Assembly: GCA_002409725.1 (NCBI GenBank)
Contig: DHOI01000040.1
Location: 1-13,639 of the forward strand
Direction of reading: 5' to 3'
Source: Christensenella sp. UBA5394
GTDB taxonomy: Bacteria > Bacillota > Clostridia > Christensenellales > CAG-138
DNA length: 13,639 bases
The notes under the pieces were generated by a model. The model saw only the letters and a program-made list of their open reading frames with translations, searched no databases and was not told the origin of the DNA. This document shows, piece after piece, positions 6,842 through 13,602 of this stretch (within the stretch, counting starts at the first letter, position 1; every line of letters begins with the position of its first letter). Made by a program: the position numbers and the translations under genes.

Positions 6842-7467
6842 TCCGCCTGGAAAACGTTACGGCCGGCTATGCTAAAAAGCGGCCTCTGGTAAACTTCAAC
6901 GCCCGGCTGCCGGATACCGGTGTGGCCGTGCTCTTTGGCCCCTCGGGCTGCGGTAAAACAACCCTTTTGCGTCTGCTGCTCCATTTTGGGGACACAAAGC
7001 CCCCGGCGGATGCGCCCCGTCTTTACGAGGGCCGCCTGCTAGGCCTTACGGGCAAGCGCATCTCCTGCGTGTTTCAGGAGGATCGGCTGCTGCCCTGGCG
7101 CACGGCCGCCGAGAACGTAGCCCTCGTGCGCCCCGATGGGGACGCGGCCGGCCTGCTCCAATCCTTGGGCATAGAAGCAGACGCCTGGGCAGCCTATCCC
7201 GACGCCCTCTCGGGCGGCATGCGGCAGCGGGCGGCAATCGCCCGCGCGCTGAATTTCCCCGGGGATATCCTGCTGCTGGATGAACCCTTCAAGGGCCTGG
7301 ATGAGGCCACCCGCAGCCTGGTGGCGGCGCGCCTTCGGGGCGCCTTCCCGCTGACCGTGCTGGTGACGCACGACCCCGGCGAGGCTGCGCTGATGGGCGC
7401 ATCCTGGGAGATACGCATGGTGCTGGGCGAAGCGCCCGTTTGCGGCCCGTTTGTTTTTAGCAAGTAA
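6838..7467 (+). CDS. ABC importer ATPase (SsuB/TauB-like)
   Basis: This cytoplasmic ATPase powers the importer. All core motifs are intact: Walker A GPSGCGKT (34-41), Q-loop FQEDRLLPW (Gln80), signature LSGGMRQR (124-131), Walker B ILLLDEP (144-150) and the switch histidine in VTHD (His178). LLPWRTAAENV is typical of the nitrate/taurine/sulfonate branch. At 209 residues it is shorter than usual for this branch (about 240-260); the missing length is at the C-terminus, after the nucleotide-binding domain, and does not touch a catalytic motif. The ATG overlaps the permease stop by four bases. It is the last gene of the operon; a hairpin at 7481-7503 lies just beyond. Confidence 0.92.
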   Translation: MIRLENVTAGYAKKRPLVNFNARLPDTGVAVLFGPSGCGKTTLLRLLLHFGDTKPPADAPRLYEGRLLGLTGKRISCVFQEDRLLPWRTAAENVALVRPDGDAAGLLQSLGIEADAWAAYPDALSGGMRQRAAIARALNFPGDILLLDEPFKGLDEATRSLVAARLRGAFPLTVLVTHDPGEAALMGASWEIRMVLGEAPVCGPFVFSK

Positions 7468-7475
7468 AAATAGAT

Positions 7476-7503
7476 AAAAGGGGAGAGGATTATTACCTCT
7501 CCC
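7476..7503 (-). terminator. Terminator of the PHP-domain gene, between convergent genes
   Basis: Arms 7481-7488 and 7496-7503 form a perfect 8-bp GC-rich stem with a 7-base loop. On the minus strand it is followed by CTTTTATCTATTTTT, a good termination signal, and the stem includes the last codons of the gene. On the plus strand no T-run follows, so it would stop the ABC operon less efficiently. Confidence 0.75.
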
Positions 7504-8215
7504 GCAATTGAATAAACTCTTTTAGTTTATCTGCGCTTGTATTTAAGATCAGACTCTCGTCAAATCCGATCTGATCCAATAGATCCTCTGCCAGGGAAAA
7601 TTCGCCTACCCAACCGGGGTCGTGCGCATCGGAGTTGACGATGATCGGAACCTCGTATCGCCTACACAGGCCGAGCATGGTGTAATAGTTTGCCAGGCAA
7701 TTCAAGCGCCGGTCCTGCTTGTGTAAGGAGCTATTGTTGACCTCTAAGGCAACATGATATTCCTTTGCTGCTTGCACCAGCAATTCATAATCCAAAGGCA
7801 TGTGGTCGTCGTCCGGATGCGATACAAAGAACACCTTCTCGTTTTGCATGCAGGCGATGAGGTTGGCCGTGTTTTTTTCTTTGCCTTCATTCTCATAACA
7901 TAGCCCGTGGATGCCAACAATGGCGTAATCCAAAAAATCGATATATTTTTGCTCCAGCGAAAGTTTTCCGCCATGGAGCACATTGATCTCGCAGCCATGC
8001 AGGATTTCCACGCCGCAAATTTGCCTGGGGATGACCTTTAGGTTGGAATAGTAAAGAGGATCAACCGTGCCGGGGATCCCAGGCGCGTGTTCGCTAATCC
8101 CCAATAGTTCCAATCCTTTTCTACCGGCGGCCTCCGCCATTTCGCGGATCGTGCCGTAGGCGTGCCCGCTGGCCAGGGTATGCGTATGGATATCTAAAAC
8201 AAGGTTATTCTTCAT
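7493..8215 (-). CDS. PHP-domain metal-dependent phosphatase, YcdX family
   Basis: This 240-residue protein has the metal-binding pattern of the polymerase-and-histidinol-phosphatase (PHP) fold. The start is DIHTHTLASGHAYGTI (His10, His12), very like E. coli YcdX. ISEHAPGIPG, the metal-ligand Glu in GCEINVLHGG, the SHPDDD histidine and NSDAHDPGWVGEF complete the family motifs. Members are cytoplasmic hydrolases that use a trinuclear metal centre, and the natural substrate is generally unknown. I prefer ATG 8215 to the upstream ATG at 8239: AGGAG (8222-8226) lies 6 bases before it and homology begins there. The gene follows trpS on the same strand, but a terminator separates them, and I could not place a convincing promoter in the gap. 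Confidence 0.9.
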   Translation of the reverse strand: MKNNLVLDIHTHTLASGHAYGTIREMAEAAGRKGLELLGISEHAPGIPGTVDPLYYSNLKVIPRQICGVEILHGCEINVLHGGKLSLEQKYIDFLDYAIVGIHGLCYENEGKEKNTANLIACMQNEKVFFVSHPDDDHMPLDYELLVQAAKEYHVALEVNNSSLHKQDRRLNCLANYYTMLGLCRRYEVPIIVNSDAHDPGWVGEFSLAEDLLDQIGFDESLILNTSADKLKEFIQLRER

Positions 8216-8261
8216 AATCGGCTCCTGTATAATGATCAATCGCTCTTTCTAAAAGCATAGC

Positions 8262-8306
8262 AAAACAAAAGGCGCGCCGTAACCATTCGCTGTTGTGGCG
8301 TGCCTT
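8262..8306 (-). terminator. Terminator of trpS
   Basis: On the minus strand an AAGGC-A-CGCC arm (8306-8297) pairs with GGCG-C-GCCTT (8278-8269), nine pairs plus one mismatch, with an 18-base loop. A T-rich run (TTGTTTT) follows. Confidence 0.65.
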
Positions 8307-8328
8307 GGCGCTGCTTGTTTGACGGATG

Positions 8329-9327
8329 TTACGCGTCCAGCCCTACCCGGTGATATACGTCCGCCAGCGTGGCGCTTGCCCGTGCGCGGGCCTTTTGCGC
8401 GCCCTCGGTAACGATTTGGCGCAGGTAGCCCGGGTCGTTTTGCAAGCGGTTGTATTTTTCCTGCAAGGGCGTAAGCTCGGCGATCACGGCCTCAGCCACC
8501 TCGGTTTTGAGGTGCCCGTAGCCCTTGCCGGTAAAATGGGCCTCCGCCTCGGCTAACTCCAAGCCCGCAAAGGTGGCATAAATGGCCAGAAGGTTGGAAA
8601 CGCCGGGCTTAGCCACCGGATCAAAGCGGATTTCGCCGTCGCTGTCCGTTACGGCCCGCTTGAATTTTTTGAGGATCACGGCGGGCTCGTCCATGATGGC
8701 CACGTAGCCGTTGGGGTTGGGGTCGCTCTTGCTCATCTTTTGGGTGGGGTCCTGCAGGCTCATCACCCGCGCGCCCGCCTTGGGGATGTAAGGCTCCGGC
8801 ACGATGAAGGCTTTGCCATAAGCCTTATTGAAGCGCTCGGCAATATCCCGGGCAATCTCCAGATGCTGCTTTTGATCCGCGCCCACGGGCACCAGGTGGC
8901 TCTGGTAGAGCAGGATATCCGCAGCCATCAAAACCGGATAGGTGAAGAGGCCCGCGTTGATGTTATCCTCGTGCTTGGCGCTTTTATCTTTAAATTGTGT
9001 CATGCGGGAAAGCTCGCCCATGTAGGTATTGCAGCTCAATACCCAGCTCAGCTCCGCATGCTCCTTCACATGGGATTGGATAAACACGGTGCTCGTATCC
9101 GGGTCGATACCGCACGCTAGGAGCAGGGCCACGGTATTCATGGCGCGGTCGCGCAGCTCCTGCGCATCCTGGCGCAGGGTGATGGCGTGCATATTGGCCA
9201 CACAATAGAAGCAATCGTGCGCCTCCTGCTGCAAAAGCGACCAGTTCCGCAGCGCGCCCACGTAATTGCCAAGGGTGGGGGAGCCGCTGGGCTGGATGCC
9301 GCTCAATACCGTTTTTTTATCTGCCAT
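8329..9327 (-). CDS. trpS: Tryptophanyl-tRNA synthetase
   Basis: This class I aminoacyl-tRNA synthetase charges tRNA-Trp in the cytoplasm. At 332 residues it matches the usual bacterial length. The HIGH-type motif is in the TrpRS form [10 protein letters not shown] (13-22), and KMSKS is at 197-201 in [12 protein letters not shown]. Other TrpRS landmarks are [35 protein letters not shown] (tryptophan pocket) and [12 protein letters not shown]. The ATG at 9327 has GGAGGT about 10 bases upstream. The predicted leader is only about 30 bases, so the tRNA-sensing T-box often found on Firmicutes synthetase genes is absent. Its promoter overlaps the oppositely directed dnaX-side promoter. Confidence 0.97.
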   Translation of the reverse strand: MADKKTVLSGIQPSGSPTLGNYVGALRNWSLLQQEAHDCFYCVANMHAITLRQDAQELRDRAMNTVALLLACGIDPDTSTVFIQSHVKEHAELSWVLSCNTYMGELSRMTQFKDKSAKHEDNINAGLFTYPVLMAADILLYQSHLVPVGADQKQHLEIARDIAERFNKAYGKAFIVPEPYIPKAGARVMSLQDPTQKMSKSDPNPNGYVAIMDEPAVILKKFKRAVTDSDGEIRFDPVAKPGVSNLLAIYATFAGLELAEAEAHFTGKGYGHLKTEVAEAVIAELTPLQEKYNRLQNDPGYLRQIVTEGAQKARARASATLADVYHRVGLDA

Positions 9328-9364
9328 GGCGCAAAATACCTCCGTTTATCTAACTATCTTCGTT

Positions 9365-9394
9365 ATTATACTCTAACCTCACCCGAGTTGGCAA
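9365..9394 (-). promoter_or_regulatory. Promoter of trpS
   Basis: On the minus strand TTGCCA (9394-9389) and a perfect TATAAT (9370-9365) are separated by 18 bases, about 38 bases before the trpS start. Its -35 box shares five bases with the -35 box of the divergent promoter. Confidence 0.72.
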
Positions 9395-9416
9395 CCGGGC
9401 GAAAACATGCTATCAT
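9388..9416 (+). promoter_or_regulatory. Promoter for the structured element and dnaX
   Basis: TTGGCA (9388-9393) and TATCAT (9411-9416) are separated by 17 bases, with a TGC extended -10 directly before the second box. The expected start, about 7 bases on, coincides with the left end of the inverted repeat at 9422. Confidence 0.72.
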
Positions 9417-9421
9417 GAACC

Positions 9422-9698
9422 TAGCCGCCCGCATGTAATCCGAACCCGGCCTCTAAATCGCAAAGACCGCTATAGCTTTGTTGAGGCCGCTCACCGTAGG
9501 CACCACTACGCTTTCACGCCCTCGCCGCGCTCTGCCGGCCTTTGCAATCTGGAGGCTCCTTCAGACCGAAGCCGTATAATTTGAGGCGGTTTCAAGGCGG
9601 AGGAGGGAGGCATAGCGGCACCTATTCCGACTGACGACAACGCAGAAAACGCTCAAAGCGTGCCGCTGCGGCGGGTTCGTATTACATGCGGGCGGCTA
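9422..9698 (+). ncRNA. 277-base structured element upstream of dnaX (ncRNA, leader or MITE)
   Basis: The ends (9422-9448 and 9672-9698) are inverted repeats matching at 26 of 27 positions. Inside, further arms nest without conflict: 9449-9465 with 9540-9556 (15 of 17 pairs, directly stacked on the outer helix), CGTAG/CTACG at 9495-9510, 9558-9568 with 9587-9597 (10 of 11), and 9613-9621 with 9660-9668 (9 of 9, one G-U). No reading frame stands out. It begins where the promoter at 9388-9416 should start transcription and ends 20 bases before the dnaX start, without a T-run, so a transcript would run into dnaX. Size and place recall the large SRP RNA, but the conserved S-domain GGAA loop and AGCAG are missing. 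The outer repeats begin and end in TA, which would also fit a small IS630/Tc1-like non-autonomous element. Structure is seen; identity is open. Confidence 0.55.
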
Positions 9699-9718
9699 TC
9701 CCACAAAGGAGAAAGTTC

Positions 9719-11356
9719 ATGAGCTACCGCGCCTTATACCGCCAATACCGCCCCAGTACCTTTGCCGAGGTCATCGGGCAGGATCATATCACCACCATCC
9801 TGCGCAACCAGGTCAAGGCCGCGCAAACTGCCCACGCCTATCTATTCTCCGGTACGCGGGGCACGGGCAAGACCAGTACGGCCAAGATCCTCGCCCGTGC
9901 CGTCAACTGCCTGGAGCCCGTGGAGGGCGAGCCCTGTGGGCATTGCGCGGCCTGCCTGCGCACGGCAGTGGAGAATGTGGATATCGCGGAGCTGGATGCG
10001 GCCAGCAACAACGGCGTGGAGGATGTGCGCGCCATTTTGGATAAGGTGCGCTACACGCCCCTGGAGCTGCGTACCAAGGTCTACATTATCGACGAGGCCC
10101 ATGCCCTTTCGGCCAATGCCTTTAACGCCCTTTTGAAAACTTTGGAGGAACCGCCCTCCCACGTGATGTTCATCCTGGCCACCACGGAGCCGCAGCGTAT
10201 CCCGGCCACCATCATCTCCCGTTGCCAGCGCTTCGATTTTCACCGCCTTTCCATCGCCCAGATGACGGGCCAACTTTCCGGCGTGCTGCAAAGCGCGGGC
10301 GCGCAGATCGACGAAGAGGGCCTGCAAGCCATCGCCCGGGCCGCCGAGGGCGGCATGCGCGACGCACTGAGCCTGGCCGATCAATGCCTTTCCTTTTGCG
10401 GAGATAAAGTCAGCGCGGCCGATGTATACGCGGTACTCGGCAGTATGGATGGGGAATTCCTCTACACCATGGCGGATGCTCTGATCGATTCCGACCCGGC
10501 CCGGGCCCTTGCGCTGCTCGATCAGGTCGTGCGGGATGGACGGGATTTACGGGTATTCGTGCACGATCTGGCCCTGCATATGCGGGCCCTGCTGATCGCC
10601 AAGCTCTGCGGCCATTGCAGCGATATATTGGACTGCACGGAGGACGCCATGGCCCGCTACCTGGCCCAGGCGGGTCGGGCGGGGGAAGTACGGCTGCTTA
10701 GGGCCAACGAGCTGCTGATCGCCGCCGAAACGCGCCTCAAAAACCTGGCCCTGCCCAGGGTGCTGATCGAAAGCACGCTGGTGCGCATCGCCAGGCCGGA
10801 AGAAGAAAAAACGTTGGACGACCTGCTGGAGCGCATCGAGGCTTTGGAGAAGCGGCCCGTGCAAGCCGTTGCCGCGCCTAAGAGCGCGCTGGCCGAAGCG
10901 CCCCGGCCGCAAACGCCCGCCACCCCGGCGGATACCCCCCCGTGGGAGGAGCCGGAGGATGAGGACATGCCGCCCCTGCCCGAGCCGCCGCCCCTGCCGG
11001 AGGAGGATGCGCTTGCGCCCGAAGTCCCGCTCGTTCCCGCCCCGGCCCCGGCCGGGAACGACCCGGCGGCCATCTGGGCTAGGGTAGCCGCCCTGCTCGA
11101 TCAGGATAACAAATCCGTGGCCATCATGGCCCGCTCGGCAAAGCGCTATTCCCTTGTAGAGGGGGTGCTGGAGGTGGGGTTCGACAGCCCGGTCTTTCAC
11201 CAGGCCCTTAGCAAGCCCACCACCTTCGCCCTGCTCACGCGCCTGTTGGGGCAGGCGGCCCCGGGCGTGAGCCTGCGGCTCACCCAGGGTGGCGGCCCCA
11301 GCGAGCTCGAGCAGCGCGCACGTGCCCTCTTTGGGGACGCGCTGAAAATCGAATAA
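9719..11356 (+). CDS. dnaX: DNA polymerase III subunit gamma/tau (clamp loader ATPase)
   Basis: DnaX is the AAA+ motor that, with HolA and HolB, loads the sliding clamp at replication forks. The 545-residue product starts MSYRALYRQYRPSTFAEVIG. Walker A is GTRGTGKT (45-52), the four zinc cysteines are Cys64, 73, 76 and 79 (the E. coli spacing), Walker B is IIDEAH (Asp near 125), then LLKTLEEPP, ATTEPQ and the Arg-finger motif SRC. Domain III ends near residue 365, followed by a Pro/Glu-rich linker (about 390-450) and a C-terminal tau-like domain. The ATG at 9719 has AAAGGAG (9705-9711) 7 bases upstream; an in-frame ATG at 9686 lies inside the structured element. The gene heads the conserved dnaX-ybaB-recR block. 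Confidence 0.97.
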   Translation: MSYRALYRQYRPSTFAEVIGQDHITTILRNQVKAAQTAHAYLFSGTRGTGKTSTAKILARAVNCLEPVEGEPCGHCAACLRTAVENVDIAELDAASNNGVEDVRAILDKVRYTPLELRTKVYIIDEAHALSANAFNALLKTLEEPPSHVMFILATTEPQRIPATIISRCQRFDFHRLSIAQMTGQLSGVLQSAGAQIDEEGLQAIARAAEGGMRDALSLADQCLSFCGDKVSAADVYAVLGSMDGEFLYTMADALIDSDPARALALLDQVVRDGRDLRVFVHDLALHMRALLIAKLCGHCSDILDCTEDAMARYLAQAGRAGEVRLLRANELLIAAETRLKNLALPRVLIESTLVRIARPEEEKTLDDLLERIEALEKRPVQAVAAPKSALAEAPRPQTPATPADTPPWEEPEDEDMPPLPEPPPLPEEDALAPEVPLVPAPAPAGNDPAAIWARVAALLDQDNKSVAIMARSAKRYSLVEGVLEVGFDSPVFHQALSKPTTFALLTRLLGQAAPGVSLRLTQGGGPSELEQRARALFGDALKIE

Positions 11357-11378
11357 TGCTGTCTTTTGTGTAAAAAGT

Positions 11379-11407
11379 AAAAAAGTGTCAGAGAATACCA
11401 CTTTTTT
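11379..11407 (+). terminator. Weak terminator-like hairpin after dnaX
   Basis: A-rich and T-rich arms (11379-11387 with 11399-11407) form AAAAAAGTG/CACTTTTTT around an 11-base loop. The T-run belongs to the stem and the GC core is only GTG/CAC, so termination would be partial at best. The presence of a new promoter directly downstream supports some uncoupling here. Confidence 0.4.
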
Positions 11408-11453
11408 ATAGTGTAAAGCCGCCCATAAACGCACGAAAATAGTTTACAAACCG

Positions 11454-11482
11454 TTGAAAAACACAATCGTTTGTGCTATAAT
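11454..11482 (+). promoter_or_regulatory. Promoter of ybaB-recR with palindrome in the spacer
   Basis: TTGAAA (11454-11459) and a perfect TATAAT (11477-11482) are separated by 17 bases, with a TGC extended -10. The spacer holds the inverted repeat CACAA-TCGT-TTGTG (11462-11475), placed so that a bound protein would block RNA polymerase. Confidence 0.78.
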
Positions 11483-11519
11483 GCATCTGAATACATATGT
11501 CTATTTGGAGGATTGGTTT

Positions 11520-11855
11520 ATGGCAAAGGGCGGCTTTCCGGGCATGGGCGGCATGAATATGCAGCAGCTTATGAAGCAGGCGCAGCAGATGCAGCAGAAT
11601 ATGGCCAAGATGCAGGAAGAGCTGGCCCAGCGCACGTTTAGCGCCGCCGCGGGCGGCGGGGCCGTGAAGGCCACGGTCACGGGCAATAAGCTGCTTCATT
11701 CCGTGGAGATCGACCCGAATTGTATAGATCCGGATGATGTGGAAATGCTGCAGGATATGATCCTGGCTGCGGTCAACGAGGCGCTTCGCGCTGCCGATGA
11801 AACGGTATCCGCTGAAATGGGCAAGCTGACGGGCGGCGCAGGGCTGGGCTTCTAG
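11520..11855 (+). CDS. ybaB: Nucleoid-associated protein, YbaB/EbfC family
   Basis: This small DNA-binding protein of 111 residues forms dimers that coat or bridge DNA and usually sits between dnaX and recR. The N-terminus is Gly/Met-rich (MAKGGFPGMGGMNMQQLMKQ), followed by a Gln/Met-rich helix (AQQMQQNMAKMQEELAQ), a beta-sheet core with the family GGGAVKATVTGNK and the VEIDPNCIDPDDVEMLQDMI stretch, then a C-terminal helix and a Gly-rich tail. The ATG at 11520 has GGAGG (11507-11511) 8 bases upstream; the earlier in-frame ATG at 11454 lies in the promoter. recR follows after a single base, and a promoter of its own lies upstream. Confidence 0.95.
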   Translation: MAKGGFPGMGGMNMQQLMKQAQQMQQNMAKMQEELAQRTFSAAAGGGAVKATVTGNKLLHSVEIDPNCIDPDDVEMLQDMILAAVNEALRAADETVSAEMGKLTGGAGLGF

Positions 11856-11856
11856 C

Positions 11857-12450
11857 ATGCAGATCGATCCCATCCAAAGCCTGGCGCAGCAGCTCGCGAG
11901 GCTGCCCGGCATCGGTGCGAAAAGCGCCCAGCGCTTGGCATATCATATTTTGGATATGCCCGAATCCGGCGCGCGGGAGCTGGCAGCGGCCATCGTGCGC
12001 GCGCGGGATGAAGTGCATCCCTGCCCCATCTGCGGCGCGTATACCAGTCAGGATCCTTGTCCCATCTGCGCGGATGCTTCCCGCTTTGAGGATACCATTT
12101 GCGTGGTGCAGGAGGCCAAGGATGTGGCTGCCATGGAGAAGATGCGCGAATACCGGGGCAAGTACCACGTGCTGCAAGGCACGATCTCTCCCATGGACGG
12201 CATTGGACCGGACGATATCCGCATCCGCGAATTGCTGGAGCGGGTAGATAAGGGCGGCGTAAAGGAAGTCATCGTGGCCACCAACCCGGATGTTGAAGGG
12301 GAAGCCACGGCGGTCTACCTCGCGAGGCTCCTCAAGGAGCGGGGGGTGCGCTGCACCCGCATCGCCCACGGCGTGCCCATCGGGGGCAATTTGGAATATA
12401 TCGACGAAATGACCCTCTTTAAGGCCATGGAGGGCCGCAGGGAAATGTGA
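11857..12450 (+). CDS. recR: Recombination mediator RecR
   Basis: RecR forms a ring that, with RecO and RecF, helps load RecA at gaps during recombinational repair. The 197 residues match the family length. In order: a helix-hairpin-helix with LARLPGIGAKSAQRLAYHIL; a zinc finger with Cys56, 59 (CPICG), 68 and 71 (CPIC); and a Toprim domain with ICVVQEAKDVAAME, the acidic ATNPDVEGEATA stretch and RIAHGVPIGGNLEYIDEMTL, a RecR C-terminal signature. It starts one base after the ybaB stop. No separate strong ribosome site is visible, so translation is probably coupled to ybaB. Confidence 0.97.
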   Translation: MQIDPIQSLAQQLARLPGIGAKSAQRLAYHILDMPESGARELAAAIVRARDEVHPCPICGAYTSQDPCPICADASRFEDTICVVQEAKDVAAMEKMREYRGKYHVLQGTISPMDGIGPDDIRIRELLERVDKGGVKEVIVATNPDVEGEATAVYLARLLKERGVRCTRIAHGVPIGGNLEYIDEMTLFKAMEGRREM

Positions 12451-12522
12451 AAAGCCCTGAATATGGTAGGCTTAAGAGAAATTTTATAAATCTTCCATAA
12501 ATTTTAAAATTTCCGCAACCTT

Positions 12523-12552
12523 TTGGCCTTGAACTTCGTCTATTATTATAAG
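12523..12552 (+). promoter_or_regulatory. Weak promoter candidate for the duplicated-domain lipoprotein
   Basis: TTGGCC (12523-12528) and TATAAG (12547-12552) are 18 bases apart, downstream of a very AT-rich stretch (12478-12512) that could act as an UP element. Both boxes deviate from consensus. Confidence 0.3.
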
Positions 12553-12612
12553 CGACAAGCTATGAGAGAAGGCGCACACGGCCTCATCCCCTCATTCGGA
12601 AAGGAGCAGCGT

Positions 12613-13602
12613 ATGATGATACGGCGGCCCACCAAGCTTACTCTGGCTTTGGCCCTCTGCCTAAGCTTCCTTGTAAGTGGTTGTGCGCTGCCCGCCGGCA
12701 ATATGGGCGAGGCGCGCATTTTGGCCGAAGCCAGGCAGGATTACCGCGAGGCTTCCCTGGTCGTTTCCGGCGTATGCCTGCAAAGCCACGTCAATGCCGA
12801 GGGCGAAAATTGCTACGACCTTTCCATCGAGCAGGTTTTGGCCGGCGAGGCGGATCCTGGGGATGTGATTCACTGCACCTCCGCCATGAACGTGGGCCAA
12901 AGCTACCTGCTCTACCTCAGCCAGGGCGAGGATGTATCCCACACGGAGGATATGCTGGGCTACGAGCTGGTCAGCGGCGAACCTCTCTCCCTCTCACAGG
13001 GCAAGGTGTTCTATGGAGGCCAGTCCGTCGATCTGGAGATCTTGCTCGAGGATATGGTCGCGCTGGATGCTATGATCAGCGCCCCCTCCGGCTTCTATTA
13101 TTACGATGACATCGCGGCCTTGGCCCAGGCTGCGGATGATATCTTTATCGGCCGGGTGGATCAAGCCCCGGCCCTCAAGGATACCCAGTTCCGCTCGGAG
13201 GATAACGGGGCTACTGTGGAGCATACCATTCCCGCCTCCTTGGTGCGAATCACCGCCTATGGCGGCATCAAGGGCGCGCTCAAATATGGCGACAAGGTCG
13301 AGCTGGTCAACGCCCCGGCTATGAACGCCGATGTGGTCAACGCCGCCACGCTCGCCGCAGAGAGCTATACCGAGGCCCAGGCCCCCCGCTTGCAAGAGGG
13401 CCGTATCTACCTCTTCTTCACTCTTAAAGGGCCGGACGCCAAGCAGTACTACAGTTTCCTGCTCAACCCCATGCAGGGCTTCGTGCCCGTCAACGGCAAT
13501 ACCCTGTCCGCTCCTGGCGGCAACCGCGCGCTGCGCAATGTACAAAACCTGGATGCGGCCGTCAAGTCCATCCGCAAGGCCCTCCAAGGCGCGGCCTCCT
13601 AA
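12613..13602 (+). CDS. Lipoprotein with a duplicated beta-rich domain, unknown function
   Basis: This encodes a 329-residue surface lipoprotein. The signal peptide ends in LVSGC, with Cys24 as the lipid-modified residue. The mature part looks like two diverged copies of one module. Copy 1 (about residues 34-105) runs from ILAEARQDYREASLVVSGVC through PGDVIHC to GQSYLLYLSQ. Copy 2 (about 163-285) runs from DDIAALAQAADDIFIGRVDQ through YGDKVELVNAP to EGRIYLFFTL. The shared pattern (Ala-rich helix, strand with a G-x-V turn, a G-D-x-[IV] strand, then G-x-x-YL[LF][YF]) is seen in secreted Firmicutes proteins with a small beta-barrel, OB/netrin-like in look, but I cannot name the family. ATG 12613 was chosen because AAAGGAG lies 6 bases upstream; ATG 12616 is equally possible, and the frame extends back to 12523 without signal features. 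Confidence 0.8.
   Translation: MMIRRPTKLTLALALCLSFLVSGCALPAGNMGEARILAEARQDYREASLVVSGVCLQSHVNAEGENCYDLSIEQVLAGEADPGDVIHCTSAMNVGQSYLLYLSQGEDVSHTEDMLGYELVSGEPLSLSQGKVFYGGQSVDLEILLEDMVALDAMISAPSGFYYYDDIAALAQAADDIFIGRVDQAPALKDTQFRSEDNGATVEHTIPASLVRITAYGGIKGALKYGDKVELVNAPAMNADVVNAATLAAESYTEAQAPRLQEGRIYLFFTLKGPDAKQYYSFLLNPMQGFVPVNGNTLSAPGGNRALRNVQNLDAAVKSIRKALQGAAS

Noticed and set aside
8216..8261. Separate promoter for the PHP-domain gene
   Set aside because: The best pair (TTGCTA, 17 bases, ATTGAT) has a poor -10 box; read-through from trpS or an atypical promoter cannot be excluded.
9328..9360. T-box leader for trpS
   Set aside because: The predicted leader is only about 30 bases and no GGUGG-type T-box sequence is seen upstream.
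9422..9698. SRP RNA (large Firmicutes type) upstream of dnaX
   Set aside because: Length and location fit, but the invariant S-domain features (GGAA loop followed by AGCAG) are not present on either strand.
10547..11434. 295-residue open frame on the minus strand opposite dnaX
   Set aside because: Arg/Gly/Gln-rich shadow frame of the GC-rich dnaX linker, no ribosome site.
12452..12473. Terminator after recR
   Set aside because: Only a 5-bp AAGCC/GGCTT stem with a 12-base loop and no T-run directly after it.
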